Of a stretch of 64,000 nt of DNA, positions 47,890 through 59,915 are shown piece by piece (position 1 is the stretch's first letter; each line of letters starts with the position of its first letter). The position numbers and the translations under genes are program-made. This DNA is from Hymenopellis radicata (lineage: Eukaryota > Basidiomycota > Agaricomycetes > Agaricales > Physalacriaceae), in contig JADNRX010000001.1 in NCBI GenBank assembly GCA_015501595.1, positions 248,001 through 312,000 on the forward strand. Reading direction: 5' to 3'. The notes under the pieces are model-generated. The model saw only the letters and a program-made list of their open reading frames with translations. It was not told where the DNA came from and did no database searches.

Positions 47890-49723
47890 TTAATCTTCGA
47901 GCTCTAGCTCTCTGCGAATGATTTCTCGGACCTCTCGCAGGCCTCCGCCCTCACGCTTCACTCGCTTGGGACTTCGAGTGAGCAATTCTTCCGCGCTGTC
48001 CTTGATCTTACGGGATCCAGGGCTCGACGGGGTAGCAAGTCCACCGCCGACATCGGTGGGATTCGACTTGGGCATCTCCAGCCATTCTTCACCTGTGAGG
48101 GTCAACGGCTTCAAGAAGAAGGGACACAGTTGCGTCAACATCTCCAAAGACTCCGTAGCCTCCGCCATGGATATGGGTATAGGCGAAGACTTGATGACGG
48201 TGCTAGCCACTTCAGATAGAGGTAATGCTCTTCGCTTGCGATGCGTAGGAGTCGCAGTCGGTGTTGTAGGCGTTGGACCCGCAAACATCCTGTGAAGAGA
48301 GTTTGAGCACGAACGCTTATTGTGGATCATTATGAAACAACGTACATCCACACACTTTCCGCGACGCCTGGCAGGCGACCGAGAAGACAGCGTCTTCTCA
48401 TTTCCTCTTGTCCGAGTTTCAGCATTTGTTCTCGCGAAAGTTTAGCCCCGACAATGTCATGTTTCGGAGTTTTTGTAGGGGAAGAAGTCAGCGAACGCTG
48501 ACGCACACGTTCATACAAAGCTTGTCTGCGCGATGAAGTGGGAGTTTGGGGGACTGTGGACGCCGCCGATCCTCGTTGATGCACAGGCGTAGAGGGAACA
48601 TCCGATACGGAAACATTGGATGAAGTTGGTGTACGTATTGGCGTATTAGTAGAGGGAGGAAGACGATCTCTCCGTGATGGAGTTTGTGGAAATAGAATAG
48701 AGCTCTTTGTAGGCGATCTTTGAGCAGAAGATGGCGTGATAGGAAATGGGACGGCAAAGTCGCGAGCGACACGCTTAGTCGGGGACTTGGAAGGCGATCC
48801 GGGTAAGGAGGGAGCAGGAAATGAGCCGGTAGCTTTTGGAGAAAGGGATGCAAAGACACGAGTAAGAGCGGATGGTTTGGCTGGTATACTAAGCTCTGGA
48901 AGAGTGGCGAGAGGAATGAGAGGAATGTTTTCCTCGTTTTCATGAAGCTGTAATCGAAATGAGTGTAATGATCACGTCGTGGGCGTGAATAGACCAACCT
49001 GTTGCCATTTCACCAACTTGGCGTGAAACTCTGATTTACGGTGTTCGGCAGCAGCCGTCCAGCGAGCAACTGCAGCCATGCCACCACCCATGTCCTTATC
49101 GATGTCCATTTCGACCTCGATTCCGATTCCATACGCAGGGACGCGCTTCTTATCCACCTTGGAATGGTGGGTGGCCGGGGTGAGGACGAACCCCATGGCT
49201 CCTCGGCTCCATTCCTTTGGCTGAGTGGGTGTCTCCGTCTCCATAAAAGGATTATCATCGTCGTCGTCGTCGGGCGAGATGTCTTTCGGCACCGACTTGC
49301 CATCCCATTCCCAAAGCCAGCAGAGCCTGCGGAGATCGACCACGTTGAACTGAGTCGTCAGACCGGTATAGGTCTGGAGCGAGATGTGGTTCAAAACGTT
49401 GCGGACAATTCCGGTGTCCGAAGTTGGCGATACGGCGCATGATGCCAAAGCATGAGAGAGGGCGTGTTGAAGGCCGTTTTGAATAGTATGTAGGCGTGAT
49501 AAATGAGAGGCCAGATCGACTGCTTTGGGTGTCTTCTTCACCGCAGCAGACGGAGTTGCAAGGCGTCTGTCAGACCCACCAAATGTTAGGAAAATTCGGG
49601 GGAAAAAGACAAAAACACTTACGCGGTCCTCAGTCGTTTCGGGGTGAATTCGGTCTCATCCAGCTCAGGAGGGCAACGTTTTTTCCTGGGAGACAACTGG
49701 AGAGACGAATAATGATCTGCCAT
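47890..49723 (-). CDS. CDT1: CDT1-like DNA replication licensing factor
   Basis: Cdt1 loads MCM2-7 at origins with ORC and Cdc6. The start is [20 protein letters not shown] (ATG 49721-49723), followed by a segment with [41 protein letters not shown] and [14 protein letters not shown], the Cdt1 geminin-binding/winged-helix-like part, including [11 protein letters not shown] and [14 protein letters not shown] long Ser/Pro/Thr-rich linker with many S/T-P sites (possible CDK targets) comes next. The C-terminal winged helix reads [51 protein letters not shown] and ends RRELELED with stop 47890-47892. Four introns. The assignment is from recalled basidiomycete Cdt1 sequences. Head to head with the first CCCH protein (588 bp). 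Confidence 0.75.
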
Positions 49724-50311
49724 TGCCTGCGGGGAAGGTGTCGCAAACGCGTCCCAGTGATGGATGGGTGTCGCGAATCAAGTGGCAAAGCGTGACAACC
49801 AACCATCACGTGCTTCTGTCACTATTTTTCCCTTCGAAATTCCCGAAATACTCACTTCCCACCTCAACTAGCAACCACGACCGTGCAGATTCCTGCTTTT
49901 TACACTATAAACCAATTGCCTTCTCTTACTTCACTGAGCTAACGGAGAAATACAAAAATGCGGTCGTACTCTATCTTCTCTTCACCTGTCGTTTCACCCT
50001 GACTTGACTTGAGCCGAGGTAGGTCATGCTTCCCGTTTCTTCATTATCGTTCCGTTGAAACACATCTATTTAGCGCGTCTGCGAGCGTTTTCCATGCCTT
50101 TTTCGCTCATCGAATAAGGCGAAACATGTCGAGCATTGCGCTCGATGAGGTAGATACGCTTCTTGTAATGGGCCATCGACACGAGGCGACAATGGGTCCG
50201 GGGATAGTCCTGTCATGCCGCCATCGCATGTACGATGCCTCATGGTCGAACATCTCTTATATCTCCCAGGCCCTTCGAATCGAGGCATAATCGTTCCCTA
50301 TTCTCTCCCCA
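49724..50311. other. Shared upstream region of CDT1 and first CCCH gene
   Basis: 588 bp between divergent start codons. Several short readings of 60-94 codons lack any family pattern. Nothing else identified. Confidence 0.5.
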
Positions 50312-52295
50312 ATGGCTCTTGACGCGAACGATTTGCACCCCGGTTCTATGAGAACGCAAGCTGTGTATGCCGTTCATTCAGCTTGACGTTCATTCCAAGT
50401 AACTTTTGATTGACAGAAACCAATACTTCGATCAGCTAACTCAGCTAAGGGGTAAATCCTTGTAATTCGCTTCCATGAAGGTCACTAACACTCAGATCGT
50501 CAGACGAAGTCATCGGAATCCTTACTGGAGAGACCAAATATATCGAGAAGATCAACCAGCTTGAGACCGAGTTGAGCGCGTACAAGCGCGCATATGCCGA
50601 CGTCGATTTGGAGCGTAAACATCATCAGAAGAAGCAAGTCGAAGCTGAGCAGCAGCGGGAGCTCTTGGAGTATCAGCTCAACGTAAGTTCGGCGTGTCTA
50701 TTCTATACCTTCAGTTGATTAAACGATGATTAGGGACATCGTGTCGTAACCCTAATCGACGGCGATGGGGCACTATTCAACGCCGACCTTATTTCGCAAG
50801 GCATAGCAGGTGGTCTTGCCGCTGCTCAAAAGCTCTCCGACTCTATTCTCCAGTACATGTCCGAATCAAGCAGTGGCGGCGCTCATCAGTATCAGATTTG
50901 GGTCTACATTTTCTACAATAAACGAGGCCTAGTCGATACATTTGGGCGGCTAGGTTATGCTACTCTCAAGACCAAGTTTGACGACTTTGTCATGGGATTT
51001 AACCAAGCCGCTGAACGCTTCCTCATGGTAGACGTTGGTAACGGCAAGGAGGCTGCCGATGCTAAAATTAAAGGTGGGATTTCGCTATCAAACTCTCGAG
51101 ATGTCTGATTGACTTCATTCATTCCAGCTCATCTCGAAGACGATATACGTCTACCCCAAACGTGCAAGGTTTTGTTCGCCGGTAAGGTTCTCGTCATTCA
51201 TATACCCCGGACGCCCTTCTAAACGTATTCTTGTCCAGGATGCCACGACAACGGTTATGTGTCTAACCTCCGGTCTCAAATCACAGCAGGATACAAACAA
51301 AAGCTGGTTCTTCTGAAGAGCTATACGGAAATGGCTGCCGGCATCTCTGACTTGGACTTACCAACGTTGACGATTCCTGACCTATTCATGACGCAGAAAT
51401 TAGGAGCGCCGTCTGCGCCTACTGGCGCGCCGCGCCGCCGCGGCTCTTCCTTTGCCGCACGACCTCTGCCACCTTCCCCTCCTCCTCCAGAATCCACTCC
51501 TTTAGGTCCCAAGACGCCCGGCTTAGAGACTATGGCCAGTAACCCTGTTGGAGCGGTGGTCTCTGAGCCTGAACCCATCGTTGTAAAGCGCCCTGCTTTT
51601 TTACCTCCAACCTACTCTTTCGCCGTCAAGAACGATAGAAGATCCTGCACGCCAGATTTGGATGCCTCCAGGAGCAGTGCGTCAAGTGATTCTGGTGATA
51701 GCGATGATCTGTCTCTGGATAGCATTATGTCTCAATCGTTCACTTCACACTCGTCTTCTTCTCGTCGCATTGACCCTAATCTGGTGAGTTGCAGTTGCAT
51801 TTATTCTTAGCTCTATAGCTCATTTCCGATCCCTCCAGGCGCTCTCGAAACGTGAGTGCCGTCATACCTATTATCCGCTTGTCCTCCAATATAATTCCAG
51901 AGAAACCTCCGCCTTGCACGCTCTTCTATTTAGCGTCGTGCAAGCATGGCTCTGATTGCAAGTACGCGCATGATTATCTTCTTGACGAGGACCATTACAG
52001 AGAGATTCGCACAAATGCCAAGAAAGCCCCATGTCCGTACGTTAACAAAGGTGTGATTGGTTTAGCTCGCATTTGTAAAGCGTTGACACATTCACACAGG
52101 CGAGACGTGCATCTGGGCAGAAGATTGCTGTTACGGGCACACTTGTCCCTCCTTGGGGAGCTGTTATTTCCTCAAGAAAGGCAAGTGTAAATTCGTTGGC
52201 GGTACGTCGGCTTTGCATTTGTGCCCGAGCGTGCTTTTAACTTCGCTTCGTTAGTCGACATGCACAAGGATCCGAAGACCCCTGCGAACGAGTAA
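50312..52295 (+). CDS. NYN-like putative ribonuclease with tandem CCCH zinc fingers, copy 1
   Basis: Spliced start MALDANDLHPGSMRTQA then VNQYFDQLTQLR and a coiled coil (KINQLETELSAYKRAY, 50540-50690). A globular domain follows (about 50740-51390): RVVTLIDGDGALF, YQIWVYIFYNKRG, RFLMVDVGNGKEAADAKI, KVLFAGCHDNGYVSNL. Strand-ending acidic residues in this spacing resemble a PIN/NYN nuclease fold; I believe Pfam calls the related fungal domain DUF7923. A Pro/Ser-rich linker leads to fingers C-x7-C-x5-C-x3-H (CTLFYLASCKHGSDCKYAH) and C-x8-C-x5-C-x3-H (CPYVNKGETCIWAEDCCYGH) plus a third Cys-rich knuckle. RNA binding or decay is inferred. Stop 52293-52295. The next gene is a tandem paralog. Confidence 0.85.
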
Positions 52296-52812
52296 GGCGA
52301 TAGTTATGCTTCCCTATGATCATGTATGAACGTTATGCACCTTATAAGTATGTCTCCATGTTACCGAACCCCGTGAGACTTAATGACTTCCCGTCAACTG
52401 TTTCCGCGGCCAAAGCCGACGAATTGGAACCCTTTTTCCCGTATAGAAACCCCCTTCCATACAATCAATCTCGCAAAGAACTCACTCTTTGTTAGCAACA
52501 GATCTGATGCGCGCCGGTGTCGTACATACTTATCGTGATGTGGCGGATTTCCCAAACATTCCAAGGACCAATACTATCGAAGAAGCACCAAAATTTGTTC
52601 CGCCTTTTTTTCGAGGCGCGCGTGAGAGACGAAGAGTATTTCGGTCTGGACCTTGCCCTTTTCGCTTCCCGGGTGTCCCCTTGGACTGAGAACTGCCGAA
52701 GAACCATGTCCGTTTACCTGATCACTGGTTTATATTGACCGCGAAGACGCCATGCTTTAAAGGGTACCTCAGGCTGTCGAGGCTGGTTTGTGTAGAATTG
52801 TCCTCTCCCGCC
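52296..52812. other. Intergenic between CCCH copies
   Basis: 517 bp between the two tandem paralogs, presumably the 3' end of copy 1 and promoter of copy 2. Overlapping short readings at 52489-52738 show no family pattern. Confidence 0.5.
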
Positions 52813-54660
52813 ATGTCCACATCGACATCGATAGACAACGTCCCCGCGCTCCGGACGGCATGGTAAGCATCGGTGTCTAACAGGTTGCGTTCTCTGACAG
52901 GCGGTTACCAACAGGCATGGATGTTTCGACCGTTTACTCTGTAAGTGTAATCTCTAATTCGACGACGACGCTTTCTAATACGCAACGACAGACTTGTCCA
53001 GTGCAACATTTCAGCAAAACGAGAGCCTCGCGCTTAAGGTAGAGCGACTCACGGCCGCGCTTGAAGATTATAAGGGCGCGTATACTGAGGCTCAAGACAA
53101 GATCGAAGCCAATAAGCGGCACATCCTCTGGCTCAACGATAAACTTGGCGCCGATGTACCTTCTTCTACGACTCCTTCCTCTTGCACACTGATATGTCTT
53201 TAGGAGTCTCGCAAGTTACCTACCACTAATGCCTGCCCTCGCGGCTCCTTGGTTCACTGTGCACTGGAGGGGAACAACATTATGTTCGACCCCGTCCTGT
53301 TGGCACGAGGCCTCGAGGGAGCTGAGGACGCCGTAGAGCAGGTCAGGAAAAGGATTGCGATTGAGTTGTCGCGACAGGGCATACAAGCACAGGAAGTTAG
53401 CTCATTTTCCATCAATATCTACTTCAACAAGGAGCAAGTCGCCGAGTCCCTCACGTCGAGTAATATCTGTACCCGCGAACAGTTCGACGCTTTCTTTACG
53501 GTGTGATGTCTTGTGAATGTGGGGTTCATGGCGATGGCTGACAGCATTCTCCAGGGATTCAGCAATGCTTCACCGAAATATCTTGTGGTTGACGTTGGCC
53601 CGGATACAAGCCAGGCCGCGAGAAAGTTGTCTGGTATGTCACAACATCTATTCACTCGACCGAGATTGATGTAGGATTGTACAGATTATGTGGAAACTTT
53701 CGTCAGCCTTCCCAGCACGCTTCGAGTTATTTGTGGCGGTAGGCATTCTTGCTCGGCCCATCTTCCGATCACCGACTGGTATCACTTCACATAGGCGTCG
53801 ATACAGGCGTTGTCGACCCCGCGGTTCAAGAACAATTAATTTTTTTCGATACCTCGATATCTGGAGTTACCAACATACCCATGATTTCTGGAAAATCTCT
53901 CTTCTTCGACATGGAATCGCTGGAGCCTACCCGAAAGTTGTCGCCATTGAATGTAGGCAGACGGGGTGGCGTTACGTTGCCGCTCGAACTTGGAAGCTTG
54001 GCGGGACTGGTCAGCCCGTCGTCTAAGAGCTCTTCATCCGCCCGTTCGTCATCCACCACCCCATCCTCTGTGAGCCCTTCGTTTCAAACGTACGCTGTTC
54101 TTGATCCCAATTTGGTGCGTACCACCGTAAAACTCCAGTATGTACGCTTCTCTGACATTGGGAATCCAGCCTTTGCATAAACGTGAGCCTTTCGGTCAGA
54201 TTACCTCGCGGGAGTCAATTTCGGTTGAATTTACAGAGAACCCCCCTCCGTGCAACGAGCACTACCTCATGTCCTGCTCCAAGGGGGTACGTACGATGTC
54301 TGATTACCCGTGCCTGTCGCTAATTATCAACTATAGACGAGCTGTAGGTACTCGCACAGCTACAAGCTTACGCATGAGCAGATGGCTACGCTGGCCGAGA
54401 ATGCCAAGAAGGCTCCGTGTAATTGGATGAAGAACGGTATGTTATGTCACCGAGATGTCCCTCCTGGAGACACTGAATCCTGATGCGCAGGCCTAAAGTG
54501 CCCTTACGAGGACAAGTGCTGTTGGGGGCATGTGTGTCCCAATGGGCCGAGCTGTGTCCATCTCAGCCGGGGCAAGTGCTGGTTCAAGGAAGGTATGTGT
54601 CTAATATATAATGATACCTTCGCCTTTTGACACGACCATTCAGAAAGCATGCATACCTGA
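52813..54660 (+). CDS. NYN-like/CCCH protein, copy 2 with eroded nuclease-like domain
   Basis: Tandem paralog of the preceding gene with the same order of parts: MSTSTSIDNVPALRTAW (exon 1), coiled coil (SLALKVERLTAALEDYKGAY), globular domain, Pro/Ser linker and two CCCH fingers (CNEHYLMSCSKGTSCRYSH, C-x7-C-x5-C-x3-H; CNWMKNGLKCPYEDKCCWGH, C-x8-C-x5-C-x3-H), then CPNGPSC and KCWFKEESMHT, stop 54658-54660. The fingers align residue for residue with copy 1. In the globular domain DGDG becomes EGNN (CALEGNNIMF, 53257-53288), the KEAADAKI region becomes TSQAARKLS, while VDVG and an Asp in GGVDTG remain. It is therefore probably an RNA-binding partner with weakened or lost catalysis. The exon 2 boundary uses the CCAACAG acceptor near 52914. 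Confidence 0.82.
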
Positions 54661-54882
54661 CGGAATCCGCCTCCAATTTATATGAAAATTTAAATACACA
54701 GAGCTAGTTCAAGGATATGGAAATTGTACTACATACTTTTTTAAAAAAAAATGCGTCGAGTGCGTTGAGTGTTCTCCATCGGGCAAGTGTCCGCTTATAA
54801 CCGTGAGAAATGATGAGAACTTGATATCTTCTTCATCTGCTCTCTCGACGACCATCTCAATACCACTAGGCCAGCCCGAGAA

Positions 54883-55875
54883 ATGTCCAATGTAAGTGCT
54901 GTATTGCCTGCGATTGTCATCTAGCGTGGCTTATGCCCATCTAGACGCATGAAGAAGACGATTTTGCTCTCCAGCATACCCCTGGTACCGCCAAATCCAT
55001 CTCCAAGCGAGGATCTCGCTGAGTGCTCGCCTTGTTTAGGATACAAGCCTACGGCTGCCAAGACAGCCGAGGAGTATGCAAACCTTGATGCCGAGGACGA
55101 GAGCTTGGCCCGCTGGAAGGCGTCGCTGGGTATCGTGCCAGGAGCAGCCGGCGGGAACACCAATGGTCCCAAGGTATACCATAGCCGCTTTGTTTCTAGG
55201 ACAATCTTGATATTCATGTAGCATCACCAAAGGTCACCATTTTGACGCTCGAACTGGACTCGCCAACACTACCGGCCGGACGAAAGATTGTCTTTGACCT
55301 AAAGGACATCGCAAAGCTCGCCGACACAAAGAAGAATCCGATTATCATCAAAGAGGGCGTGGAGTACAAGTCAGTGCCCGCCTTGTCGACTGTATTCCAT
55401 CCAGCGCTTATGTCGCGTTCATCAGCGTCCGCATCACGTTCAAAGTGAACCACTCCATCATCTCGGTGAGTCGTTATCGCAGTCGTGGCCAGGACAGCAG
55501 CGTCTGATGGTAAATGCTCCAAGGGCGTGCGATACATCCAAGTGGTCAAGCGGGCGGGTGTCAAGGGTATGTATGATCTACTACCGCTCAGTGCTTGTTA
55601 CCATCGCTGATTCTCCGTCCACAGTCGACAGACTAGATCAGATGCTCGGGTCGTATGGGCCTCATCCGAATGGCGAGCCATACATCAAGAACTTTGACCC
55701 CGATGTCTCTCCGTCCGGTATGCTCGTGCGCACGGGTACGTACAACGTGAAAAGCCGTGTTGTCGACGACGATGGCGAGATCTATGCCGGTAAGCCGGTT
55801 CACTCTGCCAATGGTATGCTGTTAACCCTTTTGATAGACTGGGAATGGCACTTCAAGCTCGGCAAAGAGTGGTAG
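54883..55875 (+). CDS. RDI1: Rho GDP-dissociation inhibitor
   Basis: Extracts prenylated Rho/Cdc42 GTPases from membranes and holds them in the GDP state in the cytosol. A 9-nt first exon (ATGTCCAAT) is spliced to THEEDDFALQHTPG, then GYKPTAAKTAEEYANLDAED, SLARWKASLGIVPG, and the immunoglobulin-like domain: ILTLELDSPTLPAGRKI, GVEYNVRITFKVNHSIISG, VRYIQVVKRAGVKVD, MLGSYGPHPNGEPY, LVRTGTYNVKSRVVDDDGE and the ending WEWHFKLGKEW, stop 55873-55875. Five or six introns, all in frame. The length is normal for fungal RhoGDI. The short unspliced reading from 54949 is an intron read-through and not the N-terminus. Confidence 0.94.
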
Positions 55876-56031
55876 TTTTCTCGGGCGTTTGTATAGTTAA
55901 TTTGACAACGCTAGTCGCATGCATTCGGCCTGGAAATCTCATATGTAGTTCATTCAATTTTTAGCATTTCACGACGGTTCATGACTATTTTACTTTTTGC
56001 ACTTGAGAAACAATTATGTGACCAATGTGAC

Positions 56032-57298
56032 ATGACCTTTCTTCTTCGTCTTTCACCCAGGTGCATACCGGTCTGGCGCCAGCCGCTATGTAGGCCAGCC
56101 TTTATACGACCGCCGTGTAGAACGGCATCAACGATTGTCCCGAAAACGCGTAGCTCATGGGTTGAAAGACTGCCACCAAAAATGCGTCCATACATGTATT
56201 TGACGCGCATCGACAAGCCCATAGGGACCCTGCTGCTCTTTTATCCCTGTGGTACGTCTAAATCGCGTATTTACCAGCAATAAAAACATATTCATGCTAG
56301 CCTGGTCCATTTCAATGGCTGCTTACGCGCTGCACACGCCGTACACGGTCCCGTTGACATTCATCAGCCTGTTCGGCGTCGGCGCGCTGGTAATGAGGGG
56401 AGCGGGCTGTACCATCAACGATATGTGGGACCGAAATCTGGACAAGGCTGTTGGTACGCCTGCCTGTTGTGCTTTGGACGCGAAACTTAATCTGTCCAAG
56501 CCAGGACACGCGAACGACCATTATCCCGGGGCGATATATCTATGCCCCAGGCATGGTCATTTCTCGCCGCCCAGCTCTCAGTAGGCTTGGCTGTCTTATT
56601 GCAGTTGAACTGGTATAGGTAAGTCGATACCTGGCTTACCTTCAAGTTTCCATTAAACCCTGTTCAGCATCTTCCTCGGCGCGGCGTCGTTGTCTGTGGT
56701 AACCATATATCCCTTCATGAAGCGCGTCACCCACTGGCCCCAGGCTGTTCTGGGTTCGTGTCGGATTAGCTACTCTACTTCCCAATTTTCAACCAAACTT
56801 GCAGGACTCGCGTTCAACTGGGGAGCTCTTTTAGGCTGGTCTGCTGTAGCCGGCGTTACCGACTGGACTATCTGTCTACCGCTCTACGCCGGCGGGGTGT
56901 GCTGGACTCTGGTCTACGACACTATTTATGCGCATCAGGTGAATACCTTCCCCCGGAGCCTGGTGGGTCACAAATAACGCGTCCCGTAGGATAAGAAAGA
57001 CGACGTGACTGTGGGCATTCGCTCGACAGCGCTGCTCTTTGGCCCCCATTCCCGCCAACTTCTATCTGGACTATCGGTGGCTTCCATCTCATTGATTTCA
57101 TACGCCGGCTTTCTAAACGCCCAAGCCCTGCCGTTCTACCTGGGGGTGGGATTGGGAGCTACACAGTTGGCCCGTGTCCTGTACCAAACAGATTTTGATA
57201 GCCGGCCCAGCTGCTGGAAAGGCTTCGTGGGTTGCGGCTGGTCCGGATTTTGGATCTGGATGGGGACGTTGGGTGACTACTTGTACGCGATGATGTAG
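56032..57298 (+). CDS. COQ2: 4-hydroxybenzoate polyprenyltransferase, mitochondrial
   Basis: Joins the polyprenyl tail to 4-hydroxybenzoate in ubiquinone synthesis in the inner mitochondrial membrane. The N-terminus [20 protein letters not shown] is Arg/Ser-rich without acids, a presequence. UbiA motifs: [15 protein letters not shown], the first Asp motif [13 protein letters not shown] (about 56415-56450), [24 protein letters not shown], and the second Asp motif [13 protein letters not shown]. Several transmembrane helices follow, ending [10 protein letters not shown], stop 57296-57298. The intron after KAV must use the CCAAG/CCAGG acceptor, which gives ARTRERPL. The next AG (CCAG/GACAC) shifts the frame. 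The reading continues through six introns. Confidence 0.94.
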
Positions 57299-57522
57299 AT
57301 TCGGTGGTCAATCAGAAAATCAATTAGTTCAAAATTATATACACGCAGAACGGTAGCAGCATATAGTAAGGATATTCGATGGAGGCGAGCGTTTAATTTT
57401 CAACATTAGGTGTAACAGGAAGATCATGAAGATTCGTGAAGCTGGGGCTACAAACGATGTGAAGAGGTAGGAACGATAGATATTGGGAATGCAACAGATG
57501 AAGGAATTAAAGATGATAGATA

Positions 57523-59915
57523 CTATGCTGAGCTGTGGAAAGCAGGCACTGATCTTGTTCGTGACTTTAGGTAGCCTTTGTAGGCGACGACACAGACAGT
57601 CCATGTGAAGGCCAGACAAGTGAGCGCAACGGCGACGTTGAGGAACATCATGACATCTGAGATGAGAAGGGAACATCTGCATCAATAACAATGATGCAAG
57701 ACATTGAACATGTCACATACCATCCCGGCCCCGTCTCATGGCGGCAATTGTCAATTCCTCTGTTGAGAACATGAAGCTCAAGCCGCCGCATGCGAGGAAG
57801 AAGCTTCCAAGCGCTTCCGTGGGAGGGCGAGAAGGCAACATCGACCGAGGAGGACCAAGCCACGAGAAGAAGTACGTCAAACAGCGCAGCACAGAGAACG
57901 CAAGCAGAAGGTTTCCCCATAGCATGTGTATCTGGACCTAAGAAAGGAGCGACGTCAGCAACGAGAAATAGACATTGGACAGATGGAGAATAGGCGTTGT
58001 TGGCGGAGATAAGGCATCTCGAGTTTCTGATGAGCAATCGTCATACCTGGAAGACATAGGCCTGAGCATGAGCTGACATCGCAGCACCCGTGACGCCGAT
58101 AACTAGGGCCGGGAAGGGATTGTAACTCGCGATGTAGCTGGGTGGCTCGGCGATAGGCTCCCGAGAGGCGGACGGGGGCAACGCGGCGATCGTTGATCCC
58201 GCCATCCACTTTCTCACCCGCTTGGACTCGAGTGCCATTCCCACAAGTCCGGCAAACCAGAACATGACCTACATACACCGAGCTCCGATCAGTATTGAGA
58301 ATCTCGTAACAAACGCGCACTCTTACCGCGATGCCAATGTGCTGAATCTGCTTCGTGGTGTAGGGATCACCAGGGTGCGCCCCGAATCGTTCCATCCATG
58401 TGTTCGTAATCCCGTACAAAAATATAACCAATGACTCGACGAACTCTGCGCTCACGTAGTCGCCGTTGGGCGCCCGGTTCCAAGCCCAGCCCAGGTCAGA
58501 GAATGCGCCAAGGAAGCGTGCAAACGTGAGCAAGCCATAGCACCAGAATATACCGCCCTCTGCCGGACAAAAGGGCATCAGCGGCGAACGAAGGCAAAAA
58601 TGTTGCGCCAGGCTTACTGATGAGATGAGCAAGGCACCCGTTCATGTAATTCCCTCTACAGCCGCCTGGACAAAAATGAATCAGCTAAACCGATGTCGAT
58701 CGGCTTTGAACACGCACCGGTGTAGATAACGACTCCGAGGACTAGCTGTCCGAAGCCGGCTACGACGAGGGACCTTTCCACCGTTGCAAACACACCAGTC
58801 CCTATCTTCTGAAGCAGAGATCGTTTCGAATCGGAATAAGCCTGAGACTTGATCTTGAAATCCATAGCACCATCGTCCGAATGTATCGATCGTTCTCCGG
58901 ACAAGGTACGGTCAGATGCAGCGGATTGTGAGAACTCGCGGTGATGACGGTTCACGTTGTTCGCCCATTGCGCGGTGTCGTCGTGAATAATCGCTTCATC
59001 ATAGTGTACATGACGGTCCGAGGTCGTCGGGCTAGCCACGGCCTTTAATGGATCGTCCAGTTCGTACTCTAGTTCAGGCTCCTCAGTAACCAAACCAGCG
59101 TACTCTGGTGAAGATCCTTTTAGCCAAGCGCTATCCCGACCTAGAATCGCAACATTCCAAAAGTGTTTCAACACGAATTTTTCCCCACTTCGTATAAATA
59201 AAACGATCCGACGGAACATCGCGAGGAGGTCGACACAAGTGAGAAGAGTCGCGACGATCAAGAGCAGGTAACTTTGTGTTCCGTGTACCGATCCTACGTG
59301 GAGATGGTTAATATCGTGCGGGCGGAACTTCCGTCACAAAACGAGATTGTATACCTTCGTACCTACAAGCGGAAGGTGTCAATTCATATGCAAGGTCGAC
59401 GTCACCGGTCAAATGTTGACTTACATATTAGGTGTGAGCTTTCTATACAACGCGCTAGATGCGCAACCCAGAGCGATCAGGACATAGAATAGCGCCATCA
59501 GGCCGCCGTGCCAAGAATGGTTGACAGATCTCATGGCGATACCTGGGGAAATAATGAGAAAGGTGATATCGAGAAGCCAGGCCAGGGTCTCACCTACGGG
59601 TAACGCGACGAAGAACGCCAGACACATGAAGACTGCATGAGTGAACATGAGGCCGGGATGTTGGTGGTCGGTGGCCGGGTCATTCTCCCAATCCAACGTG
59701 TAATACGACGGCGGAATGGGGGCGTGGTGAAGGGTAACTTCCGTCTCGTTGAGCTCAGTCATGGGAGCGCCGTGGTAGTGGTGGTGGCCATCCCGAACAG
59801 CCAGACCCCCGAAAGATAACGCATCGCTGGCGAGCGACGCGTCGGAAGCGGTTATTGAAGCTAAAACGCAGAGGGCCGCGATGGGCAGGCTGAGGGTAGG
59901 CCAGCTAGAGCGCAT
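57523..59915 (-). CDS. YTP1: YTP1-like multi-pass membrane protein
   Basis: Fungal family with a conserved YTP1 domain. Function is not established beyond integral membrane localisation in yeast. Signal peptide MRSSWPTLSLPIAALCVLAS, a His-rich lumenal stretch (DGHHHYHG), membrane helices with QHPGLMFTHAVFMCLAFFVALPVG and SVNHSWHGGLMALFYVL, an acidic/Ser-rich cytosolic loop (EPELEYELDDPLKAVASP), then FWCYGLLTFARFLGAF, DLGWAWNRAPNG, FLYGITNTWMERFGAHPGDP, TKQIQHIGIAVMFWFAGL and SFMFSTEELTIAAMRRGRDD near the end, with stop 57523-57525. A Met four codons upstream (59927) is less likely, since the shorter form starts the signal peptide. Tail to tail with COQ2 (224 bp). Confidence 0.88.

Noticed and set aside
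52860..53010. Apparent frame break at the start of the second CCCH gene
   Set aside because: Using the acceptor CCAACAG near 52914 joins exon 1 to HGCFDRLLYLSS in frame.
56450..56580. Apparent one-base frame break in COQ2 after the first Asp motif
   Set aside because: Using the upstream acceptor (CCAAG before CCAGG) gives [14 protein letters not shown] in frame, so no indel is needed.
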